This document shows positions 43,613 to 55,288 of a stretch of 64,000 nucleotides of DNA, piece by piece (the first letter of the stretch is position 1; the number at the start of each line of letters is the position of its first letter). Position numbers and translations under genes: made by a program. Under the pieces are notes generated by a model. That model was not told where the DNA came from. It was given only the letters and a program-made list of their open reading frames with translations, and did no database searches. The stretch comes from Ailurus styani (lineage: Eukaryota; Chordata; Mammalia; Carnivora; Ailuridae): positions 547,469 through 611,468 of the forward strand of contig LNAC01000774.1 in assembly GCA_002007465.1 (NCBI GenBank), read 5' to 3'.

Positions 43613-45367
43613 AATCCGTTTGGAAGACTCTCGTCCAGTGTTGTTCTGGATATACCTTCCTGAGAGGCCGCATGCCATGTGTGGATGTTGTGGTCTTAGG
43701 TACAAATATAAAGATTTTTTTGTTTTCTATTCTTTTTTTATTGACAAAAATTGTTCAAATATTTTTAATGCAGTTATGACATCTCCTAAGGCAAGTACTA
43801 TAAGATTGGGTAATATGAATACCATTCATGGACCGAAATTTTTTTTAAAAAGAAGTTTATCTTTTTCTGATTATAAAAACAACATGTGTTCATTATTGGA
43901 ATTTTGAAAAGCACAGAAAGGATGAACAAGAAAAAGAAATACTACCTAGGTTTTAATACATAGGTTTTTTTTTAAATATAATTGGAACAATACTATATTG
44001 TATCCTGATTTTTCTATTATCCTATTGCAAGTCTTTCCCCAAGATGTGAAGAATTATGTTGAAGTGTCGTGCGTAGTGGTGGCTAATCTTCCATCATGGG
44101 GAACTGTTTCATTTTCTTAATGATTCTCCTATGGTTGATTATTCAGATAAATAACTATTTAAGAGTGAAAATCAGTGCTTATTATAAAAGCGACTAGCAA
44201 ATGATATGCTCCAGCCCTTTTACTAAAAGGGGCAGGAAAACAGCACAGGATGAAGGTCCAAATTAATTAGCCTTTTAGTATTGGTGTGCCTTTGTATGTA
44301 TAGGAGAAAAAAATTATTTAGGAGACTTACAGCTGATTGAACATGATGGAAGATAAAGATACAAATTGTAATCCCCTAATGAAAAAGTATGTGATCTATG
44401 AAAAACAGAGAAAGCGTAACAAACACAATGCAGTAAGGACAGTTTTGACATAACACAAATGAAAGGACATTAAGCCCCAAATTGTGAGATAAAAAGAAAG
44501 GCTAGACTACGGACGGGCAATTAAAACCTCATCTTCCCAACAAGATGGCATTTATAGGCCTAAGGTGCTATTTCTTACTATTGACAACACCCCACTTTTG
44601 TTTGTTTGTTTGTTAGAGAAGCTCCAGGCCATGGTTTAGGTACTTGACTCAAATAGATAAGCTCATCTCACTTTGATTGGCGTGATTGCTCTCAAAGGTA
44701 GCACTGATAGGGGGCACCACACACCAGAAGACCACAGGTGGATGTGCTCCCTTGGGCCTCCCCATCGCTGCCTGGCCTTACCAAACCACACCTACTCTCC
44801 GCCTTCACCAGTAGATCCATCTCTGCTGAGAGCAGCTGATCTCTGAATACATTGTCATCATCCATTCTGCTCCTTACGAGCCTTTACTTATTCATTCTGA
44901 GCCCAAGACTATACTCCTTCCCTGCTTTCTGGAATGATCTTTTGGCTCATGCTCTTCTGTTTGCATTTTAACCCCAGCTGGTTTACCTGAAATGTGCTCC
45001 TCTTAGCTGTTCAGAACTCTCACTTTTGACCTGAGCTTGCTCTCGTGGTATGTAATGCTTACATGCCCTCCTCGGAGAACCCAGTTTTCTAATGGGATCG
45101 TGGCTTGCACAGCACTTGACAGTCTAGAAAATCTGCAGTCCGGTGTCCACCCGAACTAACTGGTCATGAATCATTCCTGACCTGCTGACTGAGGCTATCA
45201 GAATGATTTTTGCAGTCTGCTGTGTCATCATTAAATAGGTGGTAAAAGAAGGAAGTCTATTCAAAGACACGAATGGAGAACTCGAGTAAGGAGTTTTGTG
45301 GTGTCCTCTCCCGTCTCTGTTATTCAGAAGTGTTCTGAATTGGAAGTTGGAGGGTCTGGTCCTACAG
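43613..45367. other. Unassigned non-coding DNA
   Basis: No gene is recognised in 1.7 kb. The ORF at 43,551-43,907 overlaps the preceding repeat and has no known domain. A (GTTT)n run lies at about 44,597-44,613. Repeat traces are too faint to name. Confidence 0.4.
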
Positions 45368-46000
45368 AGGTTAGGAAGTTTCCTAGGGTGGTTGTAACAA
45401 AGTACCACAGTCTGGCGGGGGGTGGGAGGAGTGGCTTTAAACAGAAGAAATTTATTCTTCCACAGTTCTAGAGGCTAAAAATGTAAAATCAAGGTGTTGC
45501 CAGTCCATACACTCTCTGAAGCCTCTGGAAGAGAGTCCTTCCCTGCCCCTTCCAGCTTCTCGTAGCCCCAGGCACTCAATGACCTGTGGTGGCATCAATT
45601 CAGTCTCTGCCTCCATGGTTACAAGGCCTTCTGTCTTTGGCTTTCCTCTTTTTTTTTTTCAAGCTTTATTTATTTGAGGGGGCAGGGACTGAGGGAGAGG
45701 GAGAGAGAATCCCAAGCAGACTCCACGCTAAGCATGGAACCTAATTTGGGGCTCGAGCTCACAACCCCGAGATCCTGACCTGACCCCAAACCAAGAGTGG
45801 GATGCCTAACTGACTGAGCCATCCAGGCAGCCTCTGGTTTTCGTCTGAAGGAGACCAGTCATACTGGATTAAGGACCCAGGATGATCTATTCTTAACTAA
45901 TAACTTCTGCAAGGACCCTATTTCCAAATAAGATCACATTCTGCAGTATTACAGAGTTAGGACTTCAATATATATTTTGGGGGGACACAATTCACAATGT
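45368..46000 (-). mobile_element. MLT1-type MaLR LTR split by a Can-SINE
   Basis: The plus strand reads as the complement of an MLT1 LTR: TTTCCTAGGGTGGTTGTAAC, AAGTACCACAGTCTGGCG, AATTTATTCTTCCACAGTTC, then after the SINE AGGACCCTATTTCCAAATAA, GATCACATTCTGCAGTATTA and GGGGGGACACAATTCACAAT. A Can-SINE interrupts it at 45,649-45,832. Confidence 0.85.
45649..45832 (-). mobile_element. Can-SINE (older, diverged)
   Basis: Tail T-run, CAAGCTTTATTTATTTGAGG, GGGGCTCGAGCTCACAACCC and head GAGCCATCCAGGCAGCC. The flanks TCTTTGGCTTTC and CCTCTGGTTTTC are a decayed target duplication. Confidence 0.88.
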
Positions 46001-46519
46001 AAGAGGAAGGTAAAGCAAGTGAGTGTACAAGAAAGTATGCTTTGTTTGCAGCCCTAATTCATAGGTATGTTCTTCACTTCTGTGATAAAATATGATATTT
46101 ATTCCATTTTCCTTGAAACATTCAGTTCTCTTGTTCTATTTTTTTTACTTAATATGTATAAAGAGATATTTATTTTTATATCTACTCTTAAAAATACTAT
46201 ATTTTGAAAAACTGCAAAGAATTGAAAATACTATATCATAAAAAACGTAATCATTAATGGCAACTAACACTGGTCTCAGTGTCAGGCAGATGTTAGGATG
46301 TCGTGAAAATTATAGCAAATTTAAGTGTGCATACATATTTAAAAGAGTCATATCTACTTGACTCCTGCAGATTTCTGCTAACAATAAATGTGGGCCCAGT
46401 GATGTTTCCTCCTGTAAGCGGGCTATATAAACCAACTCTGACATACTAAGGCATGTGATATGTACCTGTGTCTTCTCTTTTTCCTTCCTTTCAAATCATG
46501 GGACCATGTTTTGGGTTAA
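46001..46519. other. AT-rich non-coding DNA
   Basis: No gene or confident repeat. GCTATATAAACC (46,423-46,434) is TATA-like and may belong to the upstream part of the LTR-like sequence that follows. Confidence 0.4.
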
Positions 46520-46800
46520 AGACTCCATCAGTTCTCTTGAGTGGAGCCTAAGACCCAATTCCAGTATGTGGGAGAAGGTTTCCCCACACCACCAAGCCCT
46601 TCTCTGACACCTGGTGGGTATCCTACAATTCAACTCAATTCTGACACCATTGAGCCGGAGGTAGAGTCAGATTCCACAGCTTCCTGGCTCAGTCCCATAA
46701 GACTGCCTTCCTCTTCAGACTCCAGTGGTGAGTCCATGTTGTTACCTGTACTTCTGACTGACTGTTAAGTCAGAGGTTCCCATGACCCCCTCCTTGATGG
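46520..46800 (+). mobile_element. Possible ERVL (MLT2-like) LTR fragment
   Basis: CTTCTCTGACACCTGGTGGG, TCCTACAATTCAACTCAATT, CTGGCTCAGTCCCATAAGAC and GTTAAGTCAGAGGTTCCC follow one another as in some ERVL LTRs. Boundaries are not visible, and the ORF at 46,541-46,768 within it is not considered a gene. Confidence 0.35.
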
Positions 46801-47668
46801 AAATATTCCTATATTCCTATATTTTCCTTGGTAATGTCCCCTCTGTTTTTATTTTGTTTCTGGAATGTATATTGACTAAATGTGGAAACCCCTGTACTGA
46901 TTCTCTGATTTTCCTGTTGTTTCTTTCCTGTTGTCCATCTCTATATATTTTTGTTCTGCTTTCACAGATATTTACTGGCTTTATTTTCCATCTCTTCTGT
47001 AGATTAATAAATATCAGCTGTCTTTCTCTGTTCTTTAAAGTTTTCTTCTACTCCTTTATTGAGTTTGGCTTTTGGAATTCTTTCTTTATTTTATATTTTT
47101 GTTTTAGTCCCCTGAATGTTGGAGGATTTCCTCAAGTACTTGGTGATCCTAGGCTATCTTTGATACTTCCAGTAAAGTACTAAGATGCTGCTTGGAAGCT
47201 TTCTTTGCTCTGTATGCAAGGGCAGGGCTGACTGACTGGTGGGTTTGCCATGGGGTTACTGGGCACATCTGAGGGGTCTTTTTGGAATTCTGAAATATCA
47301 ATATCTGTAGGTCTTACTTTTGGAGTTCAGGTTTTCAGGGAAGACTCCTACCTGTATGAGTCTGGCTGCTGGTGCTCTAGGGCTGGGCAAGAGACGAAAA
47401 GAGGGCCTTGGGTTTCTCAATAATTCTCTATAGAGTCTTTCAATGAATCGTTCTGCCTCAACACTCCACTGTATGAAGTGTCCTTGAGTCTAAGGTGGCT
47501 CTGATTCAGTTCCTCTAAAGAGTAAGCATTTGGTCTCCTCAGGAGTGAGCATAATGGGAATGCCTAACTGTGACTGGAAAATGGGAACTTGAAGGTCCAC
47601 ATACTCGTTAAAGAGGCTTTCCACCCATCTCAGTATTTAGCTTTCAAGTGCATTCTGAATTCTGTGTT
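46801..47668. other. Unassigned DNA with a hydrophobic ORF
   Basis: The ORF at 46,782-47,183 (133 codons) is phenylalanine/leucine rich because of T-rich sequence; no membrane protein family is recognised. ATATTCCTATATTCCTAT at about 46,801-46,820 is a short tandem repeat. Confidence 0.4.
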
Positions 47669-47900
47669 TTTTGTTCGTTTTTGTTTTTGTTTACAGATTT
47701 ACGTATTTATTTTAGAGAAAGAGAGAGAGAAAGCATGTGCATGCATACAGAGGGAGGGGCAGAGAGAGAGAATCTTTAGCCAGACTCCTTGCTGAGCACG
47801 GAGCCCAGTGTGGAGCTCAATCTCAAATCCCATGAGATCATGACCTGAGCCAAAATCAAGAGCCTGTCACTTAACTGACTGAGCTACCCAGGTGCCCCTA
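47669..47900 (-). mobile_element. Can-SINE (older)
   Basis: TTTACAGATTTACGTATTTA tail side, GAGATCATGACCTGAGCC and head GAGCTACCCAGGTGCCCC. A perfect 11-bp target duplication, AATTCTGTGTT, lies at 47,658-47,668 and 47,901-47,911. Confidence 0.93.
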
Positions 47901-47911
47901 AATTCTGTGTT

Positions 47912-48880
47912 ACTTCTGATTTCTTGGACTGTGCAGGCTTCCCAAGGGCAATTTCATGGCTTTTGTTACCTTTGCCCTTGGAAGGCACTTGAGTTTCAGC
48001 CTTTTCTGTGCTAAGTTAGGAATCAGATCCTATAGCAACAGATGCTTTCATGTTGAAAATCCCCACACACCTAAGTGATTAACAAGGCTTAGCTAATACC
48101 CATCTTATTTCTGCATTGGTGGGAGTTCACATTAATGGAATCTGACCAGTTTAATGTTAATGAATTACACTTTGTGGCTAGGTGACTGCCTTTCTTTTTA
48201 AACACTAAAGTCAGCCTTACAGCTCTGCACATCCTTAAGCAGATGCTTTGACTCACCACTTGTCTTTCAGTTGCAGAAAATATCTGTGTCATTGCAAAAT
48301 TAAATTGGTATGGTTGTCTAATTAACTGTATCAGGACAAATTCTTTCCCTTTCTTTTTCTTTTATTCTGTAATCCTATTCAAAACCGGATCCCAGAAGGA
48401 GAAACAGCATGTTCTCACCAGCTCACCATGTTTCTTATGAGGCAATGCTTCTTCCATTCACGCTCTCCTGCAAGAATGTGGATGATGACTCTTCAGTGGC
48501 CGAGGGTGTCCCGTCAGCTCCCACACCCCAACATGTAAGCCCCAGGGATCCCCCTTTATCAGGATTCTGTATGAGGAGAAGTCTTTGAACACAATGTGTT
48601 GGGTAGTATGACCAACCATCCCAGTTTTGCCGGGACTGAGGGGTTTCTCAGGACACAGGATCTTGAGTGCTAAAACCAGGCGATGGGAGGCATCGCAGGC
48701 CAGGGATCATTCAAAACTTCGTAGGCTGATGATTTATCTGAGCTGTCCACACTAGATGGAGAGATGCTGCTCAACAACTAGAAAGACTGGCATAGAGAAG
48801 CCAAAGACCAAGACACTACTGTCCAGCTCATCATCAGACCTGGGCAGCTGGGCAGCCCTGGATTAGTGGATAATTAAATA
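47912..48880. other. Unassigned non-coding DNA
   Basis: No gene is recognised. A mildly GC-richer block at 48,385-48,540 has no clear splice sites or familiar translation. Confidence 0.4.

Positions 48881-48934
<54 letters not shown>
48881..48934. repeat. (GA)n microsatellite
   Basis: About 26 uninterrupted GA units on the plus strand. Long pure dinucleotide tracts like this are normally length-polymorphic. Confidence 0.97.
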
Positions 48935-48937
<3 letters not shown>

Positions 48938-49012
48938 ACTTAAGGAGTCCTAAACAACAGAAAGGATGATTGCTGGATTAGTTAGGGTTCTCCAGAGAAA
49001 CAGGACAAATAG

Positions 49013-49629
49013 TGAAGGAGGACCCAGTTACTGAGCTGACTGACTCCATTTTGCCTTCTATCTGTACCTCTTTTTTATTTTTAACATTAGCTTTTTAATA
49101 TATTTTATTTATTTTTAAAAGTAAGCTCTATGCCCAAAGTGGGCCTTGAACTCAGGCCCTCAAGATCAAAAGTCACACTCTACACACTCAGCTAACCACA
49201 CTATTCCCCTTAATGGCTTTGTTTTTCCCTCCAGTTTCTCTGTTAACTCAGGAAGGGGAAATGGCTAGCAAATATTCCATGATGGGAACCAAAACTACCC
49301 CCATAGGCAATAACGACTGCTCTGATGTCAGCAAGACCCCACGTGATTGACCCCAAAGCAGTGATCAACCTAACCTTAGTTGCTCTGTTGCACATGCTCA
49401 CCAATCTTTGTCTTGTGTTTTCTCTAAATAAACTTAGAAGTATTCTCAGCAGTTCTTGGGACACTACTCTGCTGTCTTCCTGGGGATGGCCTCATTGAAA
49501 TAAAATTCTTTATTGTTTTACCACCCCTTGTCTCTCTGTCTTTATGTTTCATTAGCAGTGAGAGGCACAACCTGGTCTGTTTGGGATGCCCCAGGCCAGG
49601 TGTTCTTGCACCTCAGGGTTCTGGTAACA
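49013..49629 (+). mobile_element. Solo ERV1-type LTR with 4-bp target duplication
   Basis: TGAAGGAGGACCCAG at the left and GTTCTGGTAACA at the right give TG...CA ends. The 4-bp ATAG is present immediately outside both (49,009-49,012 and 49,630-49,633), as for gammaretrovirus-like ERV1 integration. AATAAA lies at 49,427-49,432, followed by a second AATAAA near 49,500. A diverged SINE sits inside. No gag, pol or env sequence is attached, so it is a solo LTR left by recombination. Confidence 0.85.
49071..49208 (-). mobile_element. Old diverged Can-SINE inside the LTR
   Basis: TTAATATATTTTATTTATTT at the tail side, AAGTGGGCCTTGAACTCAGG and AAGATCAAAAGTCACACTC correspond to the antisense of an older, shorter Can-SINE. 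The head (CTAACCACACTATTCCCC) is heavily mutated. Confidence 0.7.
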
Positions 49630-49775
49630 ATAGGACCTATCTGTACTTTATATCTGTATCTAATCTTTCTCCTTTCTTTGATGTTTGAGACTTTTTCTAT
49701 ATATTATTCAAGTGAAGCCCCCAAGCTTGATCTGAATCTTGATTAAACCATGGATATTCATGTCCTTAACTTTTT

Positions 49776-49965
49776 TAAAAAAGATTTTATTTATTTATTT
49801 GACAGAGAGAGAGATCACAAGTAGGCAGAGAGGTAAGCAGAGGGAGAGGGGGAAGCAGGTTCCCTGCTGAGCAGAGAGCCCGACTCGGGGCTCGATCCCA
49901 GGACCCTGAGATCATGACCTGAGCCAAAGGCAGAGGCTTAACCTACTGAGCCACCCAGGTGCCCC
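49776..49965 (-). mobile_element. Can-SINE
   Basis: AAAGATTTTATTTATTTATT, GATCCCAGGACCCTGAGATC and head GAGCCACCCAGGTGCCCC. CCTTAA occurs on both sides (49,764 and about 49,965), compatible with a decayed target duplication. Confidence 0.93.
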
Positions 49966-50302
49966 CTTAAATTTCTTTATATTTATTTAGTCTTTTCTCT
50001 TGTGTATCTTGAGTTTTGAGGTTTGTTCACTTCCCCTACATTGAGCTACTCCTCAGTACAGGGAGTTTTAGCTTTCCTTAGAATCCCTGAGAAACTCTCA
50101 TTTTTATTTTTTAATAGAAATCAACTAGTATTTTAATTTTGTGACCTCATTTAACAGTGAATTCTGCCCAGACTCACATTTAGGAGCACCCTCTTCCCAC
50201 AGAGGATCCCACAAATGCATCCTGTTTTGATCACAGGGTCCTTTTCAATATATTTTTTTCCCCTGGGCCCCTGGATTTAAAGTTATCCTATGGTTACCCT
50301 TT
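49966..50302. other. Non-coding DNA, nothing recognised
   Basis: T-rich interval between two SINEs with no credible ORF or repeat. Confidence 0.45.
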
Positions 50303-50423
50303 CATATTTATTTTTATTTTTATTTTTATTTTATAAGTAGGCTTCACACCCAATGTGGGGCTTTAACTCATGACCCTGAAATCAAAAGTGTCATATCTAC
50401 TGACTGAGCCATCCAGGTGCTCC
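50303..50423 (-). mobile_element. Short old Can-SINE
   Basis: A (TTTTA)n tail, AGTAGGCTTCACACCCAATG, CATGACCCTGAAATCAAAAG and the head GAGCCATCCAGGTGCTCC. TACCCTT flanks it on both sides. The GA-rich middle is missing, as in an older subfamily. Confidence 0.85.
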
Positions 50424-51109
50424 TACCCTTACTCTGCAGTTTTCATTATAGTATCTTCTCTTTTCTGGTGTGTGCTTATTCCCTAAGTATATTAATTTGT
50501 AAACTTGAGATTTGGATTTTTTTTTATTGTTTAGATACATATGACTGCCATTTGTAATTTTTCTTTTTTTGTTTGTGTCTGTTTGTTTGTTTGTTTGTTG
50601 AGGCCTTTGCCTATTCTCCCAGTTCAGTATCATCTACACACTTCATCTGGTGTGTTCTGTTTTCCTTTTCTGTTATTAGTGTTCAGTGTTTATGGATCCT
50701 TGAGAGGCACAGGCCAGGAAAATCCCAGGTGAAGACATAATGCTTGTGCTCAGTAGGACTTGTTGAAAATGATTCCACATTAACAGGATAGTTTTAAAAA
50801 AATTACCACCTCCTTATGTGATTTCACTCCCTTAGCCCTGTTGTCAAGGAAACATATCAAGACTTACTTATCACTTTTATGATTTTTGGCCAATTCTTAG
50901 TATATATGTAACAAGTGTCAGTCTTCAACTTCAAGGGGCAGCTTCCTCAATGTATTTGGAAAAGAAGGTATTTATCATGTATTTGTCAGGGAGTTGTCTG
51001 TGTGGCAGCTGATTCTTTGAATTGCAAGTTCTCTGCAGTTAACCCCACTCTGCTGCTGGTTGCTGCCTGGATTTCTTGGACTATGTCCTGCTCAGTGCTG
51101 TGCTGCCAG
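50424..51109. other. Non-coding DNA with a GTTT run
   Basis: No gene is recognised. TGTTTGTTTGTTTGTTTGTT lies at about 50,580-50,599. Confidence 0.45.
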
Positions 51110-51245
51110 CACCTTATTCTCATACCCACTAGACTGTAAACTCTGGGAGGGCAGTCTGAGTTCCTATTTTCAGATCATCAAATTCAAGGCACTCAGCGTG
51201 ATGTCTGTCCATAGTAGTTTGTAAAAGATGTGTTTTGGGTGGATG
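51110..51245 (+). mobile_element. L2 LINE 3' end fragment
   Basis: CCCACTAGACTGTAAACTCT, GGGAGGGCAGTCTGAG and AAGGCACTCAGCGTGATG fit the sense L2 3' terminus. Confidence 0.65.
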
Positions 51246-52399
51246 AGTTTTTTAATTGTCTGCTATTTGTAAAGCAAAATGATGTTAAGTGCTGGAATCC
51301 AATGGTAATTACGAAGCCCCTGCTTCTTAGAGGCTATAGCTTCACAAAGAAGAAAGTATTGAATAGGCACTTCAAATGGAATATGATAAGTGATATGTCA
51401 GGTTGGTGAGGCTGATGGAAAATGAAGAGAAGACTGGTGAGGATTGAAGTAAGGGTCTAAGGATTGTGGCGGGGTAGGGAAACCCTGAAATTAGAGTGTG
51501 ATAATGGGAGGGGGTGTATTATCTGGAGGAAGCTCTGAGTGAAAGAATTGGGAAAATTAAAATGATGTTCAGAGAGTGGGGTGTTTGGCTAATTTTTTTT
51601 AAAGGTACAGAAGTGCCAAGTAAACTCTAAGTTCATGATGTACTATGTCAAAGGATGGTCTGATAGAGAAAATTGCTATCTAGGAATAGGTCAAAGAATC
51701 GAGAGGTGAGAGGCTGGGATGACTTGTCAACATGCTGGTATTATTTACAATAATCAGAATCTACATTAAAAATTCAACCAAAGACCTCAAACTCTGCTTC
51801 CTCTAGGACACAAATCACCTCTGTTGAGTGAGGTTGCTGTTCTAGGTGCACCCCATGCAGTTCTCTCATGTCTTAATACTTATCACACTGATTGGTCTTT
51901 GCCCTTTTACACGTGATCGAAATCCAGAACTACATTGTAGTAGGCTGGGTTTCAGGTTTATCTTGGTGAAGGGCCTCTACAACACCAGAATCTTTTTTTT
52001 TTTTTTCTCTTTCCTCTAGTTCTGGATTTGGCTTCCTTCGTTTTGGCCATATTCTTAGAAGACATCTCTCTCTTTGTGCTAGAAATGGAACCAGACCTCA
52101 TATTGCTCAGTCCATTGTCTCCACAGTTGAGCACATGCACTCACTCTACAGCTTGCAAAATCTTATCTAAAGCATATGGGCTGAGAGGAGGGAAGTAATG
52201 GTTACTTGGAGGGAAATCAAGGCATGTATAGATATAGACATAGATATATCTCAAAAGAGTGAATGGAACCTGGGCAGCAGGAACAATAGATAGACAACAA
52301 TAACAGTTATTTTTCCTATGACACCAACAACTTTAAGAAGTACAGAAGTTGAATCTTGTTTGCTCTTCAGATGAGGTCACAGAATCCTCATCTGAATGG
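51246..52399. other. Unassigned non-coding DNA
   Basis: No gene is recognised. A T-run lies at about 51,992-52,005. Repeat traces are too weak to name. Confidence 0.4.
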
Positions 52400-52630
52400 T
52401 TTTTTTTGTTTGTTTGTTTTGTTTTTTTTTTTTTTAGATTTTATTTATTTATTTGACACAGAGAGAGAGATTACAAGTAGGCTGAGAGGAAGGCAGAGAG
52501 AGAGAAGGAAGCAGGCTCCCCGTTGAGCAGGCAGAGAGCCTGATGCGGGCCTCGCCTGGATCCCAGGACGCTGAGATCATGACCTGAGTCGAAGGCAGAG
52601 GCTTTAACCCACTGAGCCACCCAGGCGCCC
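52400..52630 (-). mobile_element. Can-SINE
   Basis: Long T-rich tail with TTTG units, AGATTTTATTTATTTATTTG, GATCATGACCTGAGTCGAAG and head GAGCCACCCAGGCGCCC. TGAATG flanks both sides (52,392 and about 52,631). Part of the 52,449-52,886 minus ORF is SINE translation, so that ORF is not a gene. Confidence 0.93.
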
Positions 52631-54337
52631 TGAATGTTTTTGAATGATGGTCATCTGCCTGTGTTCCTGATGAGAGGCTCACTTTGACTTCTTGGATTCT
52701 CAAGGCAGCTAAACTGCAGAGTGTGGAGGTTGCTGGTTGTGGGTCACACTCCATAAATTCCAGAAGCCCTTTGAGCCTTGTAGACAGGAGCGCCATGGTT
52801 GCCATAGACAGATTCCTTTTGGGGAGTCCCTTTGACATATACTGATGGAGAGTTGACTGTGACTTCCATTTGAAGGTAGAGCACAAGGCTTCCTGTAAAG
52901 AGCCTCACTGCTGAAGACAACTCCTGTCTTGGAGGACAGAGGAAGATAAAGGCATAAGGAGTTGGGGAGGACTTTGTGTATTAGAGTTCAACTGATAATC
53001 ACTGGGAGCTATAGGTGAAGACAAAGATCTACAATAGATTTCAAGATGACAACAAAAAGAGAGGCATCAATGGTCAGTGTTACATCTTGGAAGCCAGAGG
53101 CTCAATCTGTTCATGGCATTTAGCCACCATAGTGATCTAATAATCTGAGTTTTTTACAAAATACAAAAAGCCTCAGTAGCAGGAAAAGTAACAAAATCCA
53201 TTTTAGAAGAACTTAAGCAAATCTCAAGAAGGGAAAAATACAGAGTGGTAGACAAGTTATTATATGGAACAGACATGAGAACATTATCTTAATCTCCTGG
53301 CCAGTTTTCTCCCAGGCTTTGGGCCATTTTAATTCCCTTCCAATTTACAAATTACTTTAACATTTCTAAGGGACACAGATGTGTCTTAAATTGATAAGTT
53401 AAGTGTCAAGCATCACTTCCAGTAACAGGAAAAGAATCCACAGTCTTTAATTTTTATGTCTAATTGACTTCAGTTGAGGTGTAGTCAAATGTATATTATT
53501 TCTTAATTTGACACCTTCCATTTAAGAGGTCTTATTTTATATGTATCAGAGTCACAGGTGTGAAATTAGTCACTGGGAGGGCTAACTGTTCCAGATTCTT
53601 TTGACCTTATGGCTGGAAGGAATTTAATTGTAACCTCATAAAAAGAAAGGAATTCTGGCCACTAGGGAAGATGATTACATGGTCATTGACAATGTGAACT
53701 TGAATGGCTACATTAGCTCTTTAATTATAATGAATCAAGAAGAAACGTTCAAGGTTGGAAAGGAGGCACTTGATAGGGGATAATGACAGGCACTTATGCA
53801 AATGATATCAACACCGACAGAATGAAGAGGCTGGAGCCAGAAGGAAGATGTGCAACACCTACCGAAGATTCAGCATCTGTCATTAAAACTACCGTGTAAA
53901 GTGACACATTTCTATTCACTAAATCTCCAGGTGGAGATTTTCTTTGTTAGGTTTGTTCTTCTGTTGTCTTTTCCCTCCTGAATTTTTTGTGCCAATTTAG
54001 TGTGAATTTCCCTAAATGCGAATGGTGGGAGAAGGAAGAAAATAGCTGAGACCAACATGTCGAAACACCCAGGAACCAAATGTTCTTTATATAGGTTCTT
54101 GTTCGTTTAAAAAAAAAATCATTTTTGTTTGTTATTTAATTCCCTGCTCTGGCTTCAACATCTATCATCTCAAACCATCCAGGGCAGTTCTTAGTGCATA
54201 GGACATATTTATTCAGACTTGATGAATAAATTAATGGTTGAATGAATGGATGATTATGGGAACATGATATTGTCAAGGAGAAATAAAAGAAACTAAAAAC
54301 TGACCTAAGGGAAACAGCTTCAGTATTAGATCTTAAC
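52631..54337. other. Unassigned non-coding DNA
   Basis: About 1.7 kb with no recognised gene, RNA gene or confident repeat family. A run of A lies at about 54,110-54,118. Confidence 0.4.
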
Positions 54338-54768
54338 TGTGAAACCACACAAAGGAAACCTAATTTAAAATGGAGTTGGGAGGCCAGAAGAAAGAAGCTC
54401 TCACAGACATGCCATTGGTTGGAGTTGTTTGCAATCCCAACAGAAAGAAGCCTACTCTACTACCCCAGCTGGAGGAAGATTTTCTCCTTGTCCGGCAACA
54501 GCCCAGCCAATGAGAGATTGTCACAAATCACCCAGTGAAAAGACACTATGTTTCCAACTCCCAGTTTACTCCAAGGGACTTTCTGTTTATTATGGCCCTT
54601 CCCAACTCCCCCTTTTCTCTATAAAGGAGGGTTCCTCTCCTTTGTTTTTTGGGCTTGCCTGTGGTTCACCATAGCTTGCTTGTTCTGAATTGCAATTCCT
54701 CTGCTATTCAGGAATAAACCCATTTTACTGTTGAAATAACTGCCTGTTTTATTTTCAAGGTTGACACA
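54338..54768 (+). mobile_element. ERV LTR
   Basis: Starts TGTGAAACCACAC and ends GGTTGACACA. TATA-like CTCTATAAAGGAGGG lies near 54,617 and AATAAA at 54,713-54,718, followed about 50 bp later by the right end, a normal U3-R-U5 spacing. AAATGGAGTTGGGAGGCCAG near the start is also LTR-like. No exact target duplication is seen. The ORF at 54,429-54,674 lies within the LTR. Confidence 0.65.
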
Positions 54769-55288
54769 ATTTCTATACCTTTTACAATGCTGGAAACAGA
54801 TGTATTTCTTGGAATTCTTTATAGAAACTCTGTTAAGAACACTTATGAGACAATCATTTTTAGTCAGAGATTACTAATTAAGGTAAGGATATATAAACAG
54901 CTTGTACCACCCACAGGCAAAGTACTGCTGTTTGTCAGGGTAATGAAACTGGCTCCTGCTTAGAGAAAACCAGGCAGTCCTCATTTAAGCTTTTTCTTCT
55001 CAACAACAAGCACAACAACAAAAAGCCCCTACAGAAAATGTTTTTTAGGACATAGAATCATGGAGGGTATCTTCATGGGGAGAGAACAGTTATTCTTCAG
55101 TCCTAGTATTTCCTTCCTTGTGGTTAGAACTTCTGTTAAAATAATCTCTCTCTTCTTCCCTTTTTACTTCTCTTCAGGAAAAGAGACTTTATTTGATATG
55201 CCAAGTTGGGAGAAGAAACTGAACCTCACCTTTTTAAAGCCACCCTGACCCTGCTCACAAGAAGCGTACATTATTTGTTCCTCTAGGT
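54769..55288. other. Non-coding DNA, nothing recognised
   Basis: AT-rich interval between an LTR and a MER5A; the ORF at 55,060-55,248 has no known domain. Confidence 0.45.

Noticed and set aside
46782..47183. 133-residue hydrophobic ORF resembling a multi-pass membrane protein
   Set aside because: Hydrophobicity is a by-product of T-rich codons; no family resemblance and no flanking gene structure.
52449..52886. 145-residue minus-strand ORF
   Set aside because: Roughly the C-terminal half is translated Can-SINE sequence (APGWLSGLKPLPSTQ), so the frame is not a gene.
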